From assembly GCA_016720855.1 (NCBI GenBank), contig JADKJU010000003.1, positions 496,001 through 560,000 on the forward strand: a stretch of DNA of 64,000 bases. Reading direction: 5' to 3'. The position numbers and the translations under genes are program-made. Positions 23,707 through 31,711 of this stretch are shown here, piece by piece. The stretch comes from Betaproteobacteria bacterium (GTDB taxonomy: Bacteria > Pseudomonadota > Gammaproteobacteria > Burkholderiales > Usitatibacteraceae). The stretch's first letter is position 1. Each line of letters opens with the position of its first letter. The notes under the pieces were generated by a model that saw only the letters and a list, made by a program, of their open reading frames with translations, made no database searches and was not told the DNA's origin.

Positions 23707-24846
23707 ATGGCGCAAAAAATGAGTTCTGGCGACATGAGCGCACCCGCAGCCTGGCAGCCGGACAGGCCCTACAACGATCTTCCACGTCTCCCTCCCGCCA
23801 TGGAGCTCGAGACGAAGCGGGTGTTGAAGCAATGCATCGGGGCGCGCGCGGCGCTCGCGGAATTGAAGCAGGCCGCGGAACTGATCCCCAACCCCGCGAT
23901 GCTGATCAACACCCTTCCCCTGCTGGAGGCCCGGGCGAGCTCGGAAATCGAGAACATCGTCACCACGGCCGACAAGATGTTTCGGCACCTGCAGGCCGAC
24001 AGCAGCGCCGACTCCGCGACCAGGGAGGCGCTGCGCTACCGGCGCGCGCTGCTCGAAGGTGTCGCGGCGCTGAAGAATCGGCCCTTGACGACACGGACCG
24101 CGGAGTCGATCTGCACGCAGATCAAAGGCGTGGAGATGAGCGTGCGCAAGGTGCCGGGCACCGCGCTTGCCAACGACGCCACTGGCAAGGTGGTCTACAC
24201 ACCGCCCGAAGGCGAAGGGCGCATCCGCGACCTGCTCGCCAACTGGGAGCGCTTCCTGCACGAGGAAGACACGATCGAACCGCTCGTGCGAATGGCTGCT
24301 GCGCACTACCAGTTCGAAGCGATTCATCCGTTCACCGATGGCAACGGGCGAACCGGTCGCGTGTTGAACAGCCTGTTCCTCGTCGAGCAAGGCCTGCTGC
24401 CGCTCCCGATCCTCTACCTCAGCCGCTACATCATCGCGAACAAGGCGGACTACTACCGCCTGCTGCTCGCCGTCACACGCGACGGCGCCTGGGAACCGTG
24501 GCTGCTCTACATGCTGCGCGCGGTGGAAGACACCGCCGGGTGGACAACGGCCAAGATCGGCGCGGTTCGAAGACTGGCCAGCGAGACCACTTGGCACGTG
24601 CGCGAGAAACTCCCGAAGATCTACAGCCACGAACTGTTGAACGTGATCTTCGAGCAGCCCTACTGTCGCATCGCGAATCTCGTGCAGGCCAGGATCGCGG
24701 GGCGGCAGGCAGCGGCGCGCTATCTCAAGGCACTCGTTTCGATCGGTGTGCTCGTCGAGCAGGCCTTCGGCAAGGAAAAGCTCTTCGTTCACCCGAAGCT
24801 CATGAACTTGCTCACGGGTGACAGCAACACGTTCGATCCGTATTGA
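23707..24846 (+). CDS. Fic-domain AMP-transferase with internal inhibitory motif
   Basis: 379 residues. The Fic core has HPFTDGNGRTGR at ~207-218, the complete HxFx(D/E)GNGRxxR active site that transfers AMP from ATP to protein hydroxyls. Near residue 77 SSEIEN fits the (S/T)xxxE(G/N) inhibitory motif, placing it in the class with an N-terminal auto-inhibitory helix. A C-terminal winged-helix region (~300-379: IFEQPYCRIANLVQARIAGR followed by QAAARYLKALVSIGVL) is typical of stand-alone bacterial Fic proteins of this length. ATGs at 23707, 23719 and 23731 are all possible starts. It needs no separate antitoxin and lies downstream of helicase-fragment copy 7. Confidence 0.93.
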   Translation: MAQKMSSGDMSAPAAWQPDRPYNDLPRLPPAMELETKRVLKQCIGARAALAELKQAAELIPNPAMLINTLPLLEARASSEIENIVTTADKMFRHLQADSSADSATREALRYRRALLEGVAALKNRPLTTRTAESICTQIKGVEMSVRKVPGTALANDATGKVVYTPPEGEGRIRDLLANWERFLHEEDTIEPLVRMAAAHYQFEAIHPFTDGNGRTGRVLNSLFLVEQGLLPLPILYLSRYIIANKADYYRLLLAVTRDGAWEPWLLYMLRAVEDTAGWTTAKIGAVRRLASETTWHVREKLPKIYSHELLNVIFEQPYCRIANLVQARIAGRQAAARYLKALVSIGVLVEQAFGKEKLFVHPKLMNLLTGDSNTFDPY

Positions 24847-25081
24847 GGTTCCGCCTTGCAGTGCACGGGCCGAAGCATCCCAGGCAGGTCACCTGCAAGG
24901 CAGCGTGTGGGAGGTACGTTCCAACCCGGGATCCCGAGTCGCGAGAGTGCTGTTCGCGATTGCCGGCGGTGAGATTGTCCTGCTGCATGGTTTCATCAAG
25001 AAGTCGCAGCGTACGCCCGCTGATGAAATCGCCCTCGCGCTTGCGCGCTGGAAGGAGTGGAAGGATGCCGAAGACCAATAA
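24847..25081 (+). pseudogene. Second HigB/RelE-type toxin remnant
   Basis: Two adjacent frames together code a Gp49-like toxin without its start: LAVHGPKHPRQV in one frame, then HLQGSVWEVRSNPGSRVARV and LLHGFIKKSQRTPADEIALA in the next, ending at 25081. The usual N-terminal ~40 residues are missing (cut at the end of fic), and a one-base shift separates the two pieces near 24890. It is non-functional as read. Confidence 0.75.
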
Positions 25082-25352
25082 GCACCGGGGATCGCGCCTC
25101 GACGTTCTCCTGCGCGAGGACGGCCTTTACGACGAAGTGCACATGGTCGCGCTGAAGAGAGCCGTCTCCGAGGCGATCGCGGAAGGCATGGCGAAGGCCA
25201 ACCTGTCGAAGGTGGAGATGGCCAGGCGTATGCATACGAGCCGGTCGCAGCTCGACCGGGTGCTCGATCCGGCCTGCACCACAGTCCAGCTCGATACGCT
25301 CATCCGGGCCGCGAGTGCGGTGGGGCGGGAGATTCGCATCACGGTTAAGTAG
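25065..25352 (+). CDS. Xre-type antitoxin (HigA-like)
   Basis: 95 residues overlapping the end of the HigB remnant by 17 nt. It has an HTH with LSKVEMARRMHTSRSQLDRV and LDTLIRAASAVGREI, typical of HigA partners of Gp49-like toxins. As with the antitoxin at 21.1 kb, it survives while its toxin is broken. It is the last gene of the array before sequence quality collapses. Confidence 0.88.
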   Translation: MPKTNKHRGSRLDVLLREDGLYDEVHMVALKRAVSEAIAEGMAKANLSKVEMARRMHTSRSQLDRVLDPACTTVQLDTLIRAASAVGREIRITVK

Positions 25353-25442
25353 GGTTCCAGCTCCGCATCGAGCGGCTGGTGGAGAAGCGGCGGCCTGAGG
25401 GGAAGTGCCTGGCCGCAGCGTCGGGGGCGGGACGCTGCTCTT

Positions 25443-25545
25443 TCATGGCGAACCGTGGATAAAACGCGATACGCCGCGCGTAGAGCCGCCATGTCGGGCT
25501 CGTGCGTGACCATCAGCACGGTAATGAGAGGCGGCATTGGTGCCC
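25443..25545 (-). pseudogene. MacB-type ABC transporter ATPase fragment
   Basis: Codes ITVLMVTHEPDMAAL, the strand and H-loop (THEPDMAA) of MacB/LolD-type ATPases. Only this piece is readable, at the edge of the poly-G block, and the membrane domain that should follow is absent. MacB works with MacA and an outer-membrane channel to export macrolides, toxins or peptides. Confidence 0.55.
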
Positions 25546-26987
25546 CCCCAGTTTTTGTCTCCTTGCCCCTTCGGGTTGCCGGGGGGTTTGGGGGGGGAAC
25601 GGCCGGCGCGGGGGGCGCAATCGCCGCGCTGCTGGCGCGGGGGTTCGGCCCGGCGTGTGGTGCTCCCAGCCCTTGGCCCGGTGGCATCGAGCGCGCGCGC
25701 GGCGCCGCGGCGCGCCGGCAGGTTCGCCCGTCGGGGCGGCTCGGCGTTCTCCCCCGCCCACCGGGGCTTCCCCCGAATTGTGCCCCGAGACAAGCCCAGG
25801 GGCACGGGGGGGCGGGGACACCCCCCCGCGCGGGGACGCCCCCACCCCCCGGCGTTCCCGGGGGACGGGGGGGTCCCGCGTGTGCCGGAGGGACCCCCCG
25901 GGTTTCCCCCGGGGGCTGCCCGGGGCCGGGGGCGCCGGGGACCAAGGCGCCCTGTTTGTGGGGGGGACGCCCGGGCCCCGGACCCCCGCCCCTGCCCCCA
26001 CCCCCGTGGTACCCCGGGGCAACCCGTGTTCCGCCGCCCGGCGGGCTTCCTCGTTTCCGGGGGGACCCGGGCCACCCGGGGTTGATTACGGCGGGCCGGG
26101 GGGGTTGGTGCCCCGACTTCGGTAACGACAATGCTGATAAAATCTGGGGGGGAATACCCCACGCGGGACCCCGACTGGGGGGCCCGGGGAAGCCGCTTTG
26201 GGCCGGGCACCTTGAACTCTGCTGCTGCTTGTTGGGGGGGGGGGGGCGGAGGAGGTGGTGCCCGGGACTTGGGGGTGGGGCGGGGGGGGGGGGGGGGAAA
26301 CAAAGGGAGGAGGACAAGCACGACCTCATCCCGCTCCGGTGGGGGGAGGTGTAAGCCCTCGGCGGGGGGGGGGGGGGGGGTTGTTTCCTCGCGGGGGGAA
26401 ACGCCAGGTCCGGCGTTGTTGGTGGTGGCATGGTGGGACCGAAAGGCCACGCGGGTGATGGTCGCCGGGAAAGGGCGCGAAAGGTAGGCGCGCGGGCGGC
26501 GCTTCTGGCCCGCTTCCACCGAGCCCACGCCGGCCTCGCCGACGCGCGGCTTCGGCTCCGTTGCGTCCGGTTCTCCGCCCCCGAAACAGGGTCCCGGCCC
26601 GCCCGGCGGCCGCCACCGCCCTGCCCGGGTCGACCCGGGGGCGGCCTTCCCCCCCCCGAGCGGCGAGCGGAGCGGCGGAAGGGCGGTCTCGTTCGGGGGG
26701 GGCGGGGGGGCCGCGACGTTTAACCCGCGGCGCTGGATTCGCTGGCCGGCGCGGTCCGGCGGCGCGCGCGCTGTCGAGTTCGGTGGCCGAGGAACGCGGC
26801 CGCGAGAGGCGTCACCGCCGAAGCGCGCGGCGTGGCGCGCGATTCGGTCGCATGGCCGCGGCTGCGCCGCCGCGCCCCGCGCCGCCCCGAACCCCACGGC
26901 GCCGACACCACGGGGCGTCGATTCCCCGGCCGGCCTCCCGGTCGTTCCGTCCCCCCACGCCCCTGTGCGAGAGTGCGCCGACCTCCG

Positions 26988-27147
26988 CGCGTGGGTTGCA
27001 GTGTGCCGTTTGCCGATACGGTGAGCGTGAGGTTGCCCTTGCGCAGTTCGGTGGTCACATAGCTGGGGGCGGCCTTGCTGTTGCTTTGCGCCAGCCAATA
27101 GACCGCACCGCCGGCGACGATCAGCAGCGCGGCCAGGCCGATGCCGG
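26988..27147 (-). pseudogene. MacA-type membrane-fusion protein N-terminal fragment
   Basis: Codes a membrane anchor GLAALLIVAGGAVYWLAQ followed by VTTELRKGNLTLTVSANGTL and QPT, the start of MacA/HlyD periplasmic adaptors. Reading is clean only for these ~53 codons, between poly-G blocks on both sides. Confidence 0.65.
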
Positions 27148-28058
27148 GGGGGGGGGGCCCCCGGCGGGGGGGGCGGCCGGGCGGGGGGGCCCCCCCGGGG
27201 GGGGGCGGGGGGGGGGGGGGGGGGGGGCGCCGCCCCCGCCCGCGGCGCTCGACGGTGCTCGTCGTCGGGCGCTGGCGACGCTCCGCCGGCGCGCCTGCCC
27301 GGGGGGGTGGGCCGGGCCTTCCTTCTTCCCGCACACCGCCAGCGCGGGGGGTCTTCTCGATGCACCACCACCCGCGCGCTGCCCTGCTGGCCGCGCCAGC
27401 CGCCCGACACCGGCGACGCCCCGACCGGCCTGCGCGCCCCCGGGGCCCGCGGCTCCCCCCGGCGGCCCGGGGGGGCCGCGGGCGGCGGCGGCCCGGATGG
27501 CGCTGAGCCCGGCTTTGAGGACCGCGCCCAGTGTGATTCTCCGTTAACGCCGGAGCCGAGACATCTGGCGCCACACACTACCACCGAATCCCACTGGCGC
27601 CGAGGCCCGGAAGGTCGCGTCGGCGGTACGCTGGCGCAACCCGTTGCGCCGGCCACCGCAACCAGGCAGGTACGCACCGCGGCCGCGAACCTGCGAGACC
27701 CATGGGACGGGGCGCGGCGCGCCCCCGGGGGGGGGCCGGGGGGGCGAACCGCGCCGCGCAGGAGCGCGCCGCGCCCATCGGCCCCGCCACTGGGCGATGG
27801 CGCGGCGGGCCGGCGGGCGCGGCCCGCGGGGCGCGCCCGCGACGACGGGCAACCTGGCGGCAAGAGCCGGATCGGCGCCGGCGAGGCAGACCTCCACTGG
27901 GTCGACGCGGAGTTTCCGCCCCGATCACGGCGAACCGCGCTCGCCGTTGCCAAGCGCGACCGGGCCAGCCCGGTGATGCCAGGAGCCGCGATCCACACGA
28001 GCGGGGCGCCTCGGGCCCCTGCCGGGGCGCGGCGACGAACGCGTCCAGGAGAGTCCAT

Positions 28059-28394
28059 CTAGGCCCCGGGGCGGGGCGTCGCCGTCCCGGCGCCCGGCCC
28101 CCCCCCCGCGACGATCACGACGAAGCGAAACGGGCCGAGCGGGATGAAGACCTGCGCCGCCTGCGCATGGCGCTCGAGCCTTGCGATCGCGAGCGGGAAG
28201 GCGCGCGCCTTCGCGACATAGATCGAGATCACCGGGTCGCGGCCGGGGCCGCGAAGGTCCAGCGTCGCAAGGTCCGCATGGCGCAACGTGCTGCCGTCGT
28301 TGATCGCTTCGGGGCGCACCGCGTCCGCATCGATGAGCGTCCCGTACGGCGCGAACGCGGCGGCGTCCATCGGCCGCGCCGCAATCTCGCGCAT
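28059..28394 (-). CDS. allA: Ureidoglycolate lyase (AllA-like), C-terminus lost
   Basis: Visible 111 residues: REIAARPMDAAAFAPYGTLI, DPVISIYVAKARAFP and ERHAQAAQVFIPLGPFRFVV, the N-terminal two thirds of the AllA family, which releases urea from ureidoglycolate in allantoin/purine breakdown. Full-length AllA is ~160-170 residues. The conserved C-terminal part with catalytic residues is missing because the frame enters the poly-G region at ~28,100. The ATG overlaps the livF stop by one base (TGATG), so it is the last readable gene of the liv operon. Confidence 0.8.
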   Translation of the reverse strand: MREIAARPMDAAAFAPYGTLIDADAVRPEAINDGSTLRHADLATLDLRGPGRDPVISIYVAKARAFPLAIARLERHAQAAQVFIPLGPFRFVVIVAGGGPGAGTATPRPGA

Positions 28395-29128
28395 CAGTAG
28401 TCCAGGCCCAGCCACTGCTTCACCTGCTCGTGCAGGTCGCCCTCGAAATCCTCGCGCCGCCCCGAAGCGGCGATGCGCCCCAGGCTCAGGACGTGGACGT
28501 GGTCGGACATCTTCACCACGCGGCGCACGTTGTGGTCGATGAGGAGCACGCCCATGCCGGAGCGCGCGAACTTCTCGATCCAACGGAAGACTTCCTCGGC
28601 AAGGATCGGCGAGAGCCCGATGCTCGGCTCGTCGATGAGGCAGAGCTTCGGCCCCTGCAGCCAGGCCTTGGCGAATTCCACCTGCTTCTGCTGCCCGCCG
28701 GAGAGGTCGCCGGCCTGCGAGTGCCTCTTGCGCTTGATGTCCGGGAAGATCTCGAGCACCTCCTCGTGCCGCTGGCGCATGACGCCGGCGAACACCTTTG
28801 CGCGCCCCTGCAGCGGAAGGAGCAGGTTCTCCTCGACGGTGAGGTACGGGAACAGGCTCGACTCCTGCGGGATGCAGCAGATGCCGTGGTCGATGAGGCG
28901 ATGCGGGGCGATCCCCGCGATCGAGGCGCCCAGGAACTCGATCGTGCCGGCCTTCGGCGCGAGGAAGCCGCACACCGTCTTGATCACCGTCGACTTGCCC
29001 GCCCCGTTGAGCCCGATGAGCCCGCTCACGAGGCCCGCGTGCACGTCGAGCGAGACGTCGCGCAGCACATCGATGTCGCGGTCGTAGCCCGCCGTCACGC
29101 GATCGAGGCGCAGCAGGAGCTCAGGCAT
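28394..29128 (-). CDS. livF: Branched-chain amino acid/amide ABC transporter ATPase LivF
   Basis: 244 residues. Walker A GLNGAGKST (~41), signature LSGGQQKQVEFAKAW (~144), Walker B LCLIDEPSIGLSP (~163) and the H-loop IDHN. Length and the GLSP ending of the Walker B region mark LivF rather than LivG. It overlaps livG upstream by 8 nt and allA downstream by 1 nt. With LivG it drives uptake of the LivK ligand through LivHM. Confidence 0.93.
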   Translation of the reverse strand: MPELLLRLDRVTAGYDRDIDVLRDVSLDVHAGLVSGLIGLNGAGKSTVIKTVCGFLAPKAGTIEFLGASIAGIAPHRLIDHGICCIPQESSLFPYLTVEENLLLPLQGRAKVFAGVMRQRHEEVLEIFPDIKRKRHSQAGDLSGGQQKQVEFAKAWLQGPKLCLIDEPSIGLSPILAEEVFRWIEKFARSGMGVLLIDHNVRRVVKMSDHVHVLSLGRIAASGRREDFEGDLHEQVKQWLGLDY

Positions 29129-29843
29129 CGCTCGTGGCCCCGAGGTAGGCCTCGATCACGGCTCGGTCCTCGAGCACCGCGCGCGTGGGGCCCATCGCGA
29201 TGAGATTCCCTGCGTTCATGCAGGCGGCGCGCTGGCACAGCTCGACCACGATGGGCATGTCGTGGCTCACGAGCAGGAAGGTCTGGCCCTGGGCGTTGCG
29301 GTTGCGGATGAAGGAGGCCATCGTCTCGCGCATCACCGGGTGCACGGCCGCGAAAGGCTCGTCGAGCAGCGCGATGCGCGGCGGCTCGATGAAGCACATG
29401 CCGAACTCGAGGAGCTTCTTCTGCCCCCCGGAGAGCTGGCCCGCGTCGAGATAGCGCACGGGCGTGAGCCCGAGTTCCTCGAGGAGGGAGCCGGCGCGGC
29501 GCTCGGCCTCACCCTCGGCGAGGCCCATCGCGAGCCCCGCGGTGAGCAGGTTGTCGAAGGCCGTGATACGCGCGAACACGCGCGACATCTGGAACATGCG
29601 CAGGAGGCCGCGGCGCGCGAGAGGCATGGTGGCCATGCCGGTCACGACCTTGCCGTCCAGCCAGACCTCGCCCGCGTCCGGCGCGAGGAACCCGGAGAGC
29701 ATGTTGAGCGCGGTGGTCTTGCCCGAGCCGTTGGGGCCGATGAGCCCGAGGATCTCGCCGGATTCCACGGCGAGCGAGAGACCCTCGACCGCCGCCACGC
29801 CGCCGAAATGCTTGGTGAGCCCCTGCATCCGCAGCAGGCTCAC
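29121..29843 (-). CDS. livG: Branched-chain amino acid/amide ABC transporter ATPase LivG
   Basis: 240 residues beginning with GTG: SLLRMQGLTKHFGGVAAVEG. Walker A GPNGSGKTT, signature LSGGQKKLLEFG, Walker B IALLDEPFAAVHP and a conserved SHDM H-loop. Start GTG overlaps the livM stop (GTGA). The open frame continues upstream for another 107 codons, but these are antisense of no known protein. Confidence 0.93.
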   Translation of the reverse strand: MSLLRMQGLTKHFGGVAAVEGLSLAVESGEILGLIGPNGSGKTTALNMLSGFLAPDAGEVWLDGKVVTGMATMPLARRGLLRMFQMSRVFARITAFDNLLTAGLAMGLAEGEAERRAGSLLEELGLTPVRYLDAGQLSGGQKKLLEFGMCFIEPPRIALLDEPFAAVHPVMRETMASFIRNRNAQGQTFLLVSHDMPIVVELCQRAACMNAGNLIAMGPTRAVLEDRAVIEAYLGATSDA

Positions 29844-30811
29844 GGCTTGACTCCCGCGGCGCCGCCTGCCGCCGCCTCGCGCCGCGGGCGGGTGGCGAGA
29901 CCCCAGAGCCCGGTTCGGAAGAAGCGCGCGAAAACGATCACGACCGCCGCGAAGACGATCATCTGGATGTTGCCGAAGCCCCGCATCCATTCCGAGGCGA
30001 GGTAGACGAGGAGCGCGCCGACGAGCGGCCCCGTGAGAGTGCCGATGCCACCGATCACCACCATCGAGATGACGAGCCCCGTCTGCATCAACAGGCCCAG
30101 CTCCGGGCTCACGAGCTGGCTGAAGGTGCCGTAGAGTGAACCGGCGAGCCCGCAGATCGCGCATGAGAGTGCGAAGGCGAGCGCCTTGTAGCGCACCACG
30201 TCGATGCCGCGGCTCTCCGCCCCCGTCTCGTCGTCGCGGATCGCCAGCCAGAAGCGCCCCGCACGGCCGCGCAGGAGCCGGTACAGGCCCGCGAGCATCG
30301 CGAGCAGCACGGCGAGGAACAGGTAGTAGTAGCCGACGCGGCTCTCGAACAGCGTCGGCACGTTGAGCCCCTGGTCACCGCGCGTGAACTCGTACGAGTT
30401 GCCGACCACGACACGCGCGATCTCCGCGAAGGAAAGCGTGGTGAGGGCGAGGTACGGTCCCTTGAGGCGCAGCACGACGCGCCCCAGAAGCAGGCCGAGG
30501 AGCGCCGTTCCGATCACGGCCGCGGGGATGCCGATGGCGAGCGGCGCCTTCAGGTGGTAGTCGAGGAGCGCGGTCGTATAGGCGCCCAGCATCGCGAACG
30601 CGGCAGGGGCGAGCGAGAATTGCCCCGTGAATCCGGCGAGCAGGTTCCACCCGAGCGCGAGCATTGCGAAGTAGATGCTCACGATGAGAATGCCGAGCGA
30701 GTAGGGCGAGGTCACCACCGCCGGCAGGAGGGCCAGCAGGACCACCACCGCGAGAGCGGCGCGGAAGTCCGTGCGCAGGCGGTTGGCCCAGAGGTTGGCG
30801 GCGCCGGTCAT
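29840..30811 (-). CDS. livM: ABC transporter permease LivM
   Basis: 323 residues with about nine hydrophobic segments. It contains GWNLLAGFTGQFSLAPAAFA and LRLKGPYLALTTLSFAEIAR, the conserved LivM substrate-path and coupling regions. ATG at 30811 overlaps the livH stop by 4 nt (ATGA). The last ~20 residues are an Arg/Ala-rich cytoplasmic tail. It forms the inner-membrane channel with LivH. Confidence 0.92.
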   Translation of the reverse strand: MTGAANLWANRLRTDFRAALAVVVLLALLPAVVTSPYSLGILIVSIYFAMLALGWNLLAGFTGQFSLAPAAFAMLGAYTTALLDYHLKAPLAIGIPAAVIGTALLGLLLGRVVLRLKGPYLALTTLSFAEIARVVVGNSYEFTRGDQGLNVPTLFESRVGYYYLFLAVLLAMLAGLYRLLRGRAGRFWLAIRDDETGAESRGIDVVRYKALAFALSCAICGLAGSLYGTFSQLVSPELGLLMQTGLVISMVVIGGIGTLTGPLVGALLVYLASEWMRGFGNIQMIVFAAVVIVFARFFRTGLWGLATRPRREAAAGGAAGVKP

Positions 30812-31698
30812 ACCTCGCGCCCCTTCTCGCCCATGAGGCCCTGCGGCCGGAACAGAAGGACGAGGATGAGGATCAACAGGCCGAATGCGTCGCGATAGTC
30901 GTAGGAAACGTACACCGCGAAAAAAGCCTCCAGCACGCCGAGCAGCAGCGCCGCCGCCATCGCCCCCCAGATCGACCCCATGCCGCCGAGCACCACGATC
31001 ACGTACGACTTCACCGCCGGGAAAGCGCCGACGTCCGGCGCGGGGTTGATGAGGGGCGCGAGCAGGGCCCCCGAGAGCGCCGCGAGGAGGCCGGAGATCG
31101 CGAAGATGAGGCTCGTGGTCCGGGTGGCGTCGATGCCGGCGAGCGAGGCGCCGAGACGGTTCTGCGCGACCGCCTGGATCTGCCGCCCCCACAGCGACCG
31201 CTTGATGAAGAGCGCGAGGCCCACGAGGAGGGCGAGCGAGAGTCCCGCGGCGATGAGCTTCTGGCCGTTGAGCATCACCGGCCCCAAGGAAAAGCGCGAG
31301 GTCTCGATGAGCGCCGGTCCGCGGAACGGATACGGGCCCACGACCTTGTCCACGACATTGATGAGGAGTAGCGACAGGCCGAACGTCACCACGACCGCGT
31401 ACTCGTCCTTCATCAGGCTCCAGCTCGCATAGCCCGAGTAGAGCGGGCGCATGAGCGTGCGTTCGACGAGCCAGCCAAGGCCAGCGCCCGCGACGGCCGC
31501 GAGCGGCAGCGCAGCCCACGGAGAGATGTCCAGCTTGAGCGCGAGCAGGACGTAGGTGTACGCGCCCACCATGTAGAACTCGCCGTGGGCGAAATTCACC
31601 ACCTTGAGCACGCCGAAGATCATGGCGAGCCCGACGGCCATCAGCGCGTAGAAAAGGCCGAAGATAAGGCCGTTCACGAGGAGGTCGAGCGCGAGCAT
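30808..31698 (-). CDS. livH: ABC transporter permease LivH
   Basis: 296 residues, starting MLALDLLVNGLIFGLFYALM. Conserved FGVLKVVNFAHGEFYMVGAY near the N-terminus is the LivH signature, and GGMGSIWGAMAAALLLGVLE is near the C-terminus. About eight membrane segments. Located 13 nt downstream of the amidase stop, so in one transcript with it. Confidence 0.93.
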   Translation of the reverse strand: MLALDLLVNGLIFGLFYALMAVGLAMIFGVLKVVNFAHGEFYMVGAYTYVLLALKLDISPWAALPLAAVAGAGLGWLVERTLMRPLYSGYASWSLMKDEYAVVVTFGLSLLLINVVDKVVGPYPFRGPALIETSRFSLGPVMLNGQKLIAAGLSLALLVGLALFIKRSLWGRQIQAVAQNRLGASLAGIDATRTTSLIFAISGLLAALSGALLAPLINPAPDVGAFPAVKSYVIVVLGGMGSIWGAMAAALLLGVLEAFFAVYVSYDYRDAFGLLILILVLLFRPQGLMGEKGREV

Positions 31699-31711
31699 GG
31701 CGGTCTCCGGG

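Larger units (their letters stand above)
25440..28058. other. Low-quality/poly-G region with remnants of an efflux operon
   Basis: This stretch contains many G runs of 9 to 17 bases (for example near 26236, 26282, 26372, 27147 and 27212) and C runs, and no frame keeps a recognisable protein for more than ~50 residues. On the minus strand, islands of recognisable sequence appear in the order of a MacAB-type efflux operon: a possible outer-membrane-factor stretch near 27.85-28.0 kb (weak), MacA near 27.0-27.15 kb and MacB near 25.5 kb. Long predicted frames here are artefacts of extreme GC. Most likely erroneous consensus. Confidence 0.7.

Noticed and set aside
26230..27230. G-quadruplex-forming or satellite-like DNA
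   Set aside because: G runs are irregular, interrupt known genes and have no repeat unit; an artefact explains them better.
25443..28058. Very long Gly/Pro/Arg-rich open frames on both strands
   Set aside because: They have extreme composition from poly-G/C runs and no conserved motif apart from short MacA/MacB islands in changing frames.
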